Made by a program: the position numbers and the translations under genes. The notes under the pieces are model-generated. The model searched no databases and was not told where the DNA came from. It saw only the letters and a program-made list of their open reading frames with translations. 64,000 bases of DNA from Undaria pinnatifida (Eukaryota > Sar > Phaeophyceae > Laminariales > Alariaceae). Below are positions 37,101-49,100 of this stretch, piece by piece. The stretch is from positions 15,516,129 through 15,580,128 of the forward strand of contig JABAKD010000002.1 of NCBI GenBank assembly GCA_012845835.1, written 5' to 3'. Positions within the stretch are counted from its first letter, which is position 1, and each line of letters opens with the position of its first letter.

Positions 37101-40100
37101 GAGGGAATCCAAAGAGAGGGGGGCCTGAGTGGGCGGGGTAGCGATTATGCCCTGCGAGCGTCCATCATCAAGAGATGGCGCGGATTCCTGTGGCGCCGAC
37201 GACGGTGGAGAAGGCCAGCCGTGACCAAGCACGGCAAGGGTGTCCATAATCTCGAGCAGATGGTGCAAGCAGCGAGATGGGGACTCCGTCTTCCCCTCCG
37301 TCTTCTGTACATCTCCCCCGACAGACGGAGCTTTATGCTTGAGGCCGGAGTCCTCAAGGTCGAGGTCTGGTAGCAAAGAGTTGTGCAAGTCCACCTCCAG
37401 CAGCGCTCTGTCTTCCGCGCCTAGTAATCTGCCGCCGACGAGGATCCGATCAGCAAGATTTCGCTCGGCCTCGTTTGCCTCCTCTTCCCCTTCTTCTTCC
37501 AAAGGGCTCTCATCGAGACGAGTCCCAAAGGGGGGAACACATATCTTCACCGCACCTGCCGTCACGCATGCTGATACCGCTTCTGCCGTTGACGGAGTTG
37601 TTGACGCTGATGGTGTGGATGGCGCTGATGGCCCTGATGGCTGGTTTTGCCCACCCTTCTCTCCTTCGGCGTTACACGGAGCACCTCTCGGCCTCATCTC
37701 GACGAGCCCCTGCTCGTTCTCCCTCGATATCGGAGCCCGGATGAGAGAATGCTGTCTGATGCTGTCCTGCGCGCGTCGTGTCGCCATAGCCAGATCTGAC
37801 ATTAGCAGTAGACCTGCGTTCGCCCACCTCGTCTCAAGCTGCAACCCCCCCGGACAATCACCCGGTCTCCACGCTGCGCTGCCAGGCCCTCGCCCGCACG
37901 TCAACTTGTCACACTCCCGCAAAACTGCAGCCAGGAGCCCGGATAGTTCTCCCAGCGGGGGCGGAGTGTCCTTGAATTCCGCGTGGGAGCGCACAAGAAG
38001 GGTCAGCAGAGGGATCATACGGAGGCGGTGGGGAGCACCGGGCGAGCGTAGGTAGGCTACGAGGGTGCGGAAGAGAGTTCCGCGCATCGCCAGACTTCGG
38101 AGAGGCCGGTGCTTGAGGAGGAACGACAGTAACCACGAAGCCCAAGACACCGACGGACGCGGCTTGCGAACAATTTCAGCGCCCTCCGTCTCGTCTTCGT
38201 CCGAATCCTCATCCCACTCGTCATCCTCGTCGTCTTCTTCGTCCTCGACGTCATCGTCCTCGCCGCCACCGCTGCCGCCACCACCACCACCAACAACACC
38301 AACACCAACACCAACACCACCAACACGATAACCGCCAACACCAACACAAACACCACCAACATCGCAAACACCACCACCACCAACAACGCCAACACCAGGA
38401 GAACGATGTAACCGTCTGTCCTCGGGCGGGGGCGGTGGCGGTGGTGGTGGTGGTGGCAATGGCGGTGGCGACGGTAGGGCGAGCACGCTCGAGCTAGAGC
38501 AGGGCGCAAGTGGACCAGCGATAACGTCGGACTCTTGGCACCACTCGTTGGTCATGCAAGAGGCGGTAACGCCCTTCAGCGCCCAGCCCTCGCCGACTCC
38601 GAATTGGAGCTTGATGCGCTCACCTTCATCCTCGTCAGAACTATAACTGTCCTCTCCCGCGCTGCCACAGCAAACCGTCATCAAAGGTCACAGAGTCACG
38701 TAAAAAGCGGTTTCGTGAAGCTTATAATGTGTTCATTGTGAATGTAAATGCTGACTGCTTGTCTCTAGTACAGTTGTGGTGTACCGTAGCCGTAGCGTAC
38801 GGTGTTTTGATCCCGCGCCACACATGTCATCTCGACAAGCAACAACACAACGCTGGGGTACCCGAGCCTTAGCCTAAGCCTAAGCTGAATCGCTGTTGAC
38901 TCTTGTGCGAGCGCCTCGGCAAAGGAACGCCTCCAAAACACAAGGCGGCCCCGTCCCTTCAATTTATCAATATTACTGTATCGCCAGTGGCCGCCAGGAA
39001 CCAGGAAACGGGCGATACCTTCAACCGCTGCGACCGGACAGGCTTAACAGATACTCATTAATATGTTGATAATGTGTACGAGCTCGCTTTCGGCCGTTCG
39101 ACCATCCGCGTTGAAATGCTTGCAGATGTAGCGTCGACTAGACAATACCGGTGCTGTACCTAGTAGTCCGTCATAGCGGTGCACCACGAGTGATGTATTA
39201 TACAAGTATTACATTTATACCAATCAAAATAATAAGAGTGTTCACCTGCCCTTTTTCTTCTTCTTCTTCTTCTTGCGCTTGTGCCGTTCAAGACGTGATT
39301 GCGGTCCTTGAGTTACTTCCTTTTGGCCTAAACGGCCACCAGTTTGAGATCCAAAGAACGTCCCTAGTCCGTTCTCGACGGACCAGATTGCCTGGGCGCG
39401 ATTGAGGATGGACGTGGGGCGGACGCAAACGATGGAGTTTAACACATCGCTTCTGTGCGTGGCGAGACACAACACGACACATATTGTGGAAGCTGCACTT
39501 TTTTGCTCATACTGCAAGAATGCCATTCGCCCTCGTCGCGATTTGCGTTGGTTCAAGCAATCGCTGCGATACATGGCCTACGCGCAATGCATACTTCGTA
39601 TCATATGTGCATATGACTTTCTCACCTGCGTGCCGGACTGTTTTTCTTCTCGCCAGAGGCACTGAACCACAGGACAAACCGCAACCGCCCACGCAGCGAC
39701 GCAGCGAACCGCGCCGGCCATCACGCCCCTGCTCGCCTTCTTCGCGCAAGCAAAATCCCCCAGCGACACCTATCATCGTACAGCGCACGCAACGTGCATA
39801 TGGATAGAGAAAATGTTTAAGCGAGATAACTAATATTAACACGAAATGTAGACTTAATTGCTGTGATATCGATGCCTTCGGAGGCCACCCTCGGCAGCCT
39901 TTGGCCTCTCAGACTACTCTCAGCTCTTAGTTGCCGGCGAGAAAGTTGCATTTTCCGTACCGGTCCGTGAATTGGTTTGTTTTTTCTTATTTTCCCTATG
40001 TTTCTCCTTTTCCTTTTTTTGTTTTCGAACCTGCTTCTGCGCAAACTGCATAGGCACACACAAAGCTCCGATAGCCACAATATTTACGTACCGCAAGCAT

Positions 40101-43100
40101 AGCAGAACAGCCTGCAATCGGCCCTGCACAGCAGCAACGTGCATACAGCAATACGTTCGTGTCGACCAGGCAGCAGAGTGCGACAACCCAGCAAACAAGA
40201 ACAACAAGTGTTTCGTCGAGAGCCATGTTCATGTACGTACGAGAAGCTTTGCGTCCTTTTTCTCTCTCTTGTTGGTGTGTTTTGAATAGTGCGCAATCAA
40301 CCCACCAACAACACAATTCGATTTTTCTTTCAAGTGTCGCTGACATTCAGCCCTGTGACGGACCGCCGTCTCTACGTAAGGCGACTGGGGTAACCTAACA
40401 CAGATGTTTCTGTTTCAACCACATGTTCCATGCTGCTGTTGTGTGTGCTTATTAACAAACTGCTTTTTCCGCCCATCGACATCCAGAACGCCCAGTGTCC
40501 GTGCCGGTTCGTCATCCTGGAGAAACAAAGCTCTGTAGTAACAAATTTCGACACAATCATATACATCGCAACCACTTAAAGCAAGAAATGAGATACATAT
40601 GGATGCATGTGTCGTCCGGGTTATTGTCCTTGAGCAAGGCGGCGGGACTCTTGGCATTGTCAACTCGCCAGTTTGCACCTACAATCAGTCGTGGACCTCT
40701 GTCCGCTTCACATAATTTGTTGTATCTTTCCTTCCTGAGCGAATCGCCTTGTACCACATACATACCTGGTACCGTGTTCCAGTGCATACCACGACGCTGC
40801 CAAACACACTACCATGGTATACAGTACAGTACAATACAATACAATACCATACAATACAATACAATACAATACAATACAATAAAATAGGGACACACCCCCA
40901 GCAATACGCGCGATCGCAGTATCACACATAGCTTGCAAAGATGAGTTTCGACAAAATCTTCGATCTCACAGCAGGAGTTTATTTTTATTTTTATAATACA
41001 ATACAACACAATACTTACAGCATACACTTGATAAGCTGATGCATTTCGTTCCACAACTGTCAGATTTTGTCCCCCTCGAAAACGGGTTTTATAGCTTCCG
41101 CGCACAGACTGATTAAGATCACCCTGTTGACCCTGGTAGCTACACTGTAGTTCCAAGGGGAGTCGCCGACCTGTATCCTTAATGAGGACACACGCCCAGT
41201 AATACGCGCGATCGGGGTATCACACACGGCTTGCAAAGATGAGTTTCGACGAAATCTTCGATCTCACAGCTGGAGTGTATTTTTATTTTTATAATACAAT
41301 ACTTCGAAGTACAATACAATAAAATACAATACAATACAATACAATACAATACAACACAACACAATACAATACAATGCAATACAATACAACACAACACAAC
41401 ACAACACAACACAACACAACACAACACAATACAATACAATAGAATACAATACAATACGATACAATACAATACAATACGATACAATACAATACAATACAAT
41501 ACAATACAATACAATACAATACAACACAACACAACACAATACAATACAATACAATGCAATGCAATGCAATACAATACAATACAATACAACACAATACACC
41601 CACGCCCCACCCCCCCCCTATGATAAACTGGTGCATTTTTATTTTTATTTTTATTTTTTCTTTCCCAAAACCTCAGATTTATCCCCTTACAATGATTTAT
41701 AGCTTCCACGCACAAATGGCCCGCCCGTCCGCCCCCCCCCCCCCCCCTTCCCCCCCCCTCCAACCCCGCTCGCTTTTGATCAAAACCAGGCCCCCACGTC
41801 CTTCAAAACTCCGCCCCCCCCCTCACCGGTTATTCGACTCACAGGATTCACATGATAAACGGATACATTTCCCTCCACAGCTGTCAGATTTTGTCCCCCT
41901 CAGAAACGGTTTTATAGTTTCCGCGCACAGACTGACTAACATCACCCTGTTGACCCTGATAGCTACACTGTAGTTGTAAGGGGAGTCGCCGACCTATATC
42001 CTTAATGAGGACACACAACTCGTAATACGCGCGATCGGAGTATCACACACGGCTTGCAAAGATGAGTTTCGACGAAATCTTCGATCTCACAGCTGGAGTG
42101 TATTTTCATCCCTTATAATACAATACTTCGAAGTACAATGCAATACAATACAATACAATACAATAAATACTAAATACAATACAATACAATACAATACAAT
42201 ACAATACAACACAACACAACACAATACAATACAATACAATACAATACAATACAATACAATACAATACAATACAATACGATACAATACAATACAATACAAT
42301 ACAATACAACACAACACAACACAATACAATACAACACAATACAATACCTGGTACAATGCAATACAATACTTCGTACATTACAATACAATACAATACAACA
42401 CAACACAATACAACACAATACAATACAACACAAAACAATACAATACAATGGAGTGTATTTTAATATTATGTGACCTAAACCTCTTGAGAACCCTCCCCCC
42501 CCCCTCCCTCCCCCCCTTTTTTTTTTCCTCGCTCCCTCTTGCTTAAACGCCCCACCTAATATCGAAATCCGCCAGAGTAATAAGCACTTCCATTCTCGAA
42601 TGCTGTAATAAGAGTAACATATAACATAACTAAAAATATTCTGTATTCGTACTCCTCCCGATAGTAAAGCCGGGTGGGAGAAAAAACAAAATAAACCGCC
42701 TACCATACATATGATAGAGAAGTAGTCTACGTATACTGGAAACTGCAGTAATATATTTATAGAATAGATGTGATGTTAGATCTAGCTCAAAATTCCCCAC
42801 CTAAAGTAAAAATACCAACACTTATCATTGTAGTGGACAAGAAATAGGACCCCTCCGAACAAAAAACTCACTCATATAGTACATTTTAAGTACCAAAAAC
42901 GCAGCTTGCAATTATGAGTGTTGACCTGAAATTCGTCGAACTCACGGCTGACGTCCTTGAAATGTTTTTATAAAATATGTATATACTCGTATATATATAT
43001 GTGTGTTTTGGTTTTTTTAACAGAACAGCATGACCCCTCCCATTATGAAAAAACTCACCCACATAGTATCTTACAAGTACCAACAACGCAGCTTGGAAAG

Positions 43101-46100
43101 ATGAGTATTGACTGGAAATTCGTCGAACTCACGGCTGACGTCCTTGAAATATTTTTATAAAACACTTCCACGCCCTGGATATCGCCTCGTTATCTTTTTA
43201 GCGCCGTCCATGCCGCTGCTGCAATTCCCACCCACCCCCGCCCCCAACGCCTCCTCCTTCCCCACCACCCGCACCATCGCCTAGACCTAGCACCACGCGT
43301 ATAGCAAACCCCTACATCTATGCGACCTAAAGCCCTCCCCCCCCGCCCCCCGCCCCCCCCCGCCACATTCCCCCCCCCTCCCCCACAAGAAGGATTTATA
43401 GTTTCCACGCACAAATTGACCTGCCCCACCCGTCCCCTCCCCCCCTTCCCCCCCTCCCGCCCCCCTTTTGATCAAAATCAGCCCCCCACGTCTTTCAAAA
43501 CTCCGCCCTCCCCTCACCGGATATTCGACAGACAGGATTCACTTGATAAACGGATGCATTTCCTTCCACAGCTGTCAGATTTTGTCCCCCTCAAAAACGG
43601 GTTTTATAGTTTCTGCGCACAGACTGCCTAATATCACCCTGTTGACCCCGATAGCTACACTGTAGTTGCAAGGGGAGTCGCCGACCTATATCCTTAATGA
43701 GGACACACAACCCGTAATACGCGCGATCGGAGTATCACACACAGCTTGCCAAGATGAGTTTCGACAAAATATTCGATCTCACAGCTGGTGTGTATTTTAA
43801 TTTTTATAATACAATACAATACAATACAATACAATACAATACAATACAATACAATACAATACAATACAATACAATACAATACAATACAATACAATACAAT
43901 ACAATACAATACAATGCAATGCAATACAATACAATGCAATGCAATACAATACAATACAATACAATACAATACAATACAATACAATACAATACAATACAAT
44001 ACAATACAATACAATACAATACAATACAATACAATACAATACAATACAATACAATACAATACAATACAATACAATACAATACAATACAATACAATACAAT
44101 GCAATACAATACAATACAATACAATACAATACAATACAATACAATACAATACAATACAATGAAATGCAATATAATGCTATGCAATACAATACAACACGAC
44201 ACAATACAACACCAGGTACAACACCACAAAAAACGTTACAGTACAAGCGAACGCCAACGTACGAAGTAGGGCCTGCCGCTCCGAGGCGTGTTCCGTTGCA
44301 TCTAGAGGGAACAGTGCGTGCCACACCCCTCCTTGAACTCTCGCTAGAACGACATCGCGCGTCGCACACAATACACCAGTACGGCAGCACTACCGCAAAA
44401 TTCCAAAGCGTATCCTCTTACATTGGAGGTACTAGGTAGTGGTAGTGGTATGAGTACCAGGCATACCGCATAACTCCCTATATACGACCTGGCGACAGTT
44501 TCCACCAAACCCACCTGCCCCTTCCGAGCTACTGGCCTCCAAACGACGTAGCCAGTGGTCTTATCTTGATGCACCACGCGGAACTTGGCAGGTTTGGAGA
44601 CTAGACATCCCGTTGCGTCTGCCTTCACCACCACGGCGCCCGCCGGAGAGGAAAGCCCTCGGCTCGTAACGTCGCCAACACTGAACCACCCCGGCGGTGC
44701 CTTGGGCCTCCAGATCGAGATCACCTGCCATTTGTTCCATTTATCCATAACAAAGGGCACCTTACCGCGTCAAATATCAACAGCACAAAAGACTACGGTC
44801 CATTGCAGTACAGATTGTGCAATGCGTACAATTGAAGGCTTGACTCAGCTCGAAACACCAGACGCTGTACAACAGCACAGGTAAAACATACTACCTGCAG
44901 TCCAAAAGCCAACAGCTCTGACGCCAGTATAGCTCTACTTGATGATGTAAACAACCGAAACCGTGGTGGTCCTTCGTCAGGCCCATACCGATCCCACCTG
45001 CGACCCGAACGTCGTTCTCGGAGTCAAAGCTCCAGAGCCTGCCCGAGCACCCCCACCGAAGCGGCAAATGAGTTCGAACTCCCGCACCACCCTGTAGTGA
45101 ACCCCGTGCAAGGGGTCCACCACGAATCGAAAACCCCAGTCGCCTGGTGTGTCTCCATCGCCCACGACGCTTGTTTTTGGTTGCGTCTGAGGGGGAGTCC
45201 GTGCCACCTCCGGGGCGAAGACCACCTTGCTGTCCTTGCTATCGCCCACGCGAGATGCGAGAGCTACGGCAAGGGGGGGTTGGGGGGGTGCGCAGGTGAA
45301 ACGGACAGGGAGTGTTATTAGGAGCAAAGCGAAATTCTAAATGACGACAGCCCCCCAAAAATAGGGGCTCCTTCCAGCCTGGTGTGACCAAACCTTCATG
45401 TCCCGTTCAACCACAGAATCTTCCAAAAGCAATAGATAAAATTACTGGTTGTGTAACGTGACTACTGGATGCATCGTGTTCGATTTCTTCCCATCAACGC
45501 ACACAGTGACAGATGAAAATATCTGGCAGCGCGAGTTCCTAGTGAGAGCTGCAGCAGTATCTACGGTATGGTGCTATCATACCACTCGGTTTTCTTCGAC
45601 GGACGTTCTTTTTCCTCGGTTGTGGTAATATTGCAGGGCAACGGGTAACGGCTCCGTCACTTAAGGTGCGATTCGTCATTGTATGGCACCACATATCAAA
45701 TGCATCCAAAAACGCAGCGCACCTATGCAGCCATACATTGATATTACGTACCAACACTGTATTCTATACAATCCGAATGCGTATTATATATATATTAAAG
45801 TTCCTTCCCATTCAAAGATCGAGGTTGCGATTGAACGTAACCCCGCCAAGAACCACGAAGCAATAAAGTTTGACAATCACGTGCATGAACCATGCCCGAA
45901 CGGCGTTGAAAAAACAAAAGTACACGCTCACCAGGACGGTCCAGCTTCGCGGCCTGAACGTCGCGAAGGATGACCGGCAAAAAGCCTTCCACCGGGGGAG
46001 GGTACTTGAACGGCATAGCCCCCAAGTTCACAGACAAAGCCGACTTTCCGCGAACGGAGAAGCACGGGCGGATGCCATTAACGACACCCGGGACGTTGTT

Positions 46101-49100
46101 TCGCCACCCAAACGATTTCACCATGCCTCCGGTCGCCCACACCCCGTTCACCGAAAACCATGCAACTCCAGAATCCACGTCAAGCGCGCAACCCAGCACA
46201 TCCGACCGGGCGAAGCATGCAGTCGCCCGAACCCTTGGGCTGCCACCTAGCCAAACAAAGCCCTCCTGTCCGATTCCAAAGCCTAGATTGTTCGCATCGG
46301 AACCCAGCATCGGGAACACCACGCTCTTAGATCTTGCTTCTATCCTCAAGATCTCGCCGTTGGCTGGCTCGGGGACCACGGATTGCCTTCCACCTGTATT
46401 TTTTCCACCCGTATCTCTTCCAGCACCCCTGCCAGTAGCTCTATTGCGCAATGGTGCTGCCTCATCGCGCATTTGGCCATGTCTGGCAGAGACAAAGCTG
46501 GTTTCTGACCCAAGGATCCCCAAATCTGCGCCAGTAGGCCTTCCCGCCCGCTGTCCATGCCTCAGAGCCCCGGCCCCACCGCCCAAAGAATGATGACGCA
46601 CATGACTTCCCCCATCCGAGGTCTCAGGCGAATCACAGCCTGCCGCAGCTTGCCCAGCTTTGGCGGTGGTACTTGTACTTGCGATGGCGGCGGAGGCAAC
46701 CCCGGTGGCGGTGGTGGTGGCGTCCCGAGCTAGGCTCCCCTCACCCGCCGTCCAAACGCTTCCAGCTTGCAGCGATGCAGCCAACTCCACGTGTGTCCAG
46801 CCGACGCGGATAAGGCACCCGTCTACTTCTTCGCAGTTAGCAGCACAGGCGGTCAAGGACTCGACAGTCACCTCGTAAAACCACTTGCCGCCGGTCAGCA
46901 ACACGTCCGCTGGGGTGGCGAGACAGCCCGGCAGCGCTGATTTATCCTGTCCTCGACCTTTGCGGCCGGACCTTGACCTTTCATTGGCGTCGGCGTCAAC
47001 GCTCTTGCTGTTCTTGCCGTTCTTGCCGTTAAAACTGGCCTTCCCGCTCTTGCCCGACGCGTCCGCCCCAAGAGGTGAGTCACCCGTATCTTCATCACCG
47101 CCGCAGGTAAAGAGAGACTGCAGCCCCAGCCCTTCCTGGCTCAAGTCTCCGTCGTGATCGTCAAGGGCTGTCGCCATTTGGGACGTGGAAGGTGCGCCCT
47201 CACTGTTGCCGTCGTCGTCGCCTTTGCTGTTGCCATCGCCGGCCTTCACCAACCCCGGCTGCGCCAGGTCGAGGGACCCAGCCAATGGTACGATCTGCAG
47301 GGGTGGCTTTTCAGCTCCTGGGGGTGCGTCGAAGCGGAACCACAGCTCAACGACCCCTGGTAGCGCGAATGACCGGAACGAGTTCCCCCCTTCGCTGTTC
47401 TCAGCAGGCGCCTCTTTTATTCGCGCTTTTCGCTTCGCAATCATCTGGCTGTGCAAGTCGTACACCGCTTTCGACATCGCCCGATCCGTCAGCCCAGGTC
47501 GTCGCACAGCAGCCGGAGTCAGAGGAGTAGGACTGCCCAAACTGGCGGTAGTTGATGTGCTGCTCTGGCGTACCAAGGCAGGCGGTAGCGTCAGACGAGC
47601 AAGCGCGCTCAGCGACATGGTATCCTTAGCGCTAGACGCTGCAGCGTCCAATAGCAAGGTGCTGTCCGCCTCCTCGATCTTGAAGAATTCCATCCCCTTC
47701 GCCCGCATGCGAGCCGAACGTTCAGGGATGTACCCGTGCATGACGCGAATCGGTTCATGTTCATCGAGCATGTCTTCTTTCGACGAGAAGAACCGCAGCC
47801 GCAGCAGATCCGATGACGTGCGGCTTCGAGAATCCAGCCTGACCACCATGCCATGACACGTTGGATCGACTTTAATGTGACCGCCGTACGACAAAGGGGT
47901 CACCAAAGGATGGACAGACTCGTGCACGATGCTCTGTGTCGCACGACTCCTCGCCGGTGCCTGTGCCCCGGACACAGCCCCCCCACTACCACCCTCGACC
48001 ACCGACGCTCCCGGCACTGACGGGAAAATTGTGCTGCCATCGTCTGAAATATGGCAAGAGGGGCAGTCTCCGCTCAACATACTTTGCGACGTGGTTGTCA
48101 AGACCTTGAACGAGTCCAGCACCTCCTGCGCCAACAATTCGCCCAAAGCCGCGCTTCCTGCTGCTTGGCCTTCGTTTCTGGCCCACTGTTGAGGTGAATC
48201 CATGACCTTGCGCCACAACACCTTCCTCCCATGGAGAGCCAGGTAGAAAGTAGGAGAGCCAGGTAGAAAGTAGACAGCACGCGGGCGTACCATACGGGTG
48301 TGTAGGGTTGAGTAACAAAAAGCGATGTTGTCTTCAAGTGCACAGACTAGTACGGACGCCCATCACCGCAATCCCAGCGGCCACACGGTAAAACGAAAAC
48401 AAACGAAACGATACTGAAACGAACAAAACGAAACACCAGGGCGCACGAAAGGCAGGGAAACCTATAAAATTCCAGGTGAACAAATTACCACGACGTAAAA
48501 CGGGGTCTTCGAGCACAACACCAAGCATCGACAAAATGGTGCACCAAAACGTCACCCGCCGCCTCCCCGGTTGCCAACACCACAACAACCCATGTGTTAC
48601 CTTGAGTAAGGGGTCTTGGTCTGCTTGCGGCGTACAGGTGGTATCCGCAATCTTCCTGTCTCTAACTTTGGCACTGTTGCTCTTGCCGTCGTCGTCCCCG
48701 CCCACCGATCGCACCGGTAGCTGCTCTATGTTTACACTACCGTGACCCGTAGAGCTTTCAGGTATGGTAAACCCCATCGATGCAGGCGTGTCGCCACTAG
48801 CCAGGTCTTGGGCCGCCAGCAGGCGTGTTATGTTGAGGAGTCCACTCGGCCCGCCGGCAGCAGGGATTGCAGGCGTGGGCAGGCTATTGATGAGGCGGAC
48901 CATAAGACTCCTTGCTCCAAGCACCGAAAGAGCAGCGTCTGTATCGCGCAGGACCTTTCGACAAAACGAGAGGGGAACGGCATACCAGGTGCATTACAGG
49001 AACAACGTGACAATGGCCCGAAGACCACAGGGTGCCATATATATACCAGTACGTATTCATCATGTAACGGTGAGGTACACCATACCACATACAGTGCAAG

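Noticed and set aside
37240..38331. Plus-strand 271-codon and Ser/Pro-rich frames opposite exon 22
   Set aside because: Shadow frames caused by the repeated coding triplets on the minus strand.
43694..44439. Open frames of 120-197 codons made of repeated YNTIQ or CIVLY residues on both strands
   Set aside because: They are translations of the (TACAA)n array; a pentanucleotide repeat without a stop is open in every frame. The same applies to 35068-35944, 40685-41763 and 42087-42706.
45870..47856. Several plus-strand frames of 70-220 codons opposite exon 18
   Set aside because: They are GC-rich antisense shadows with no domain, opposite the SPRY-coding strand.
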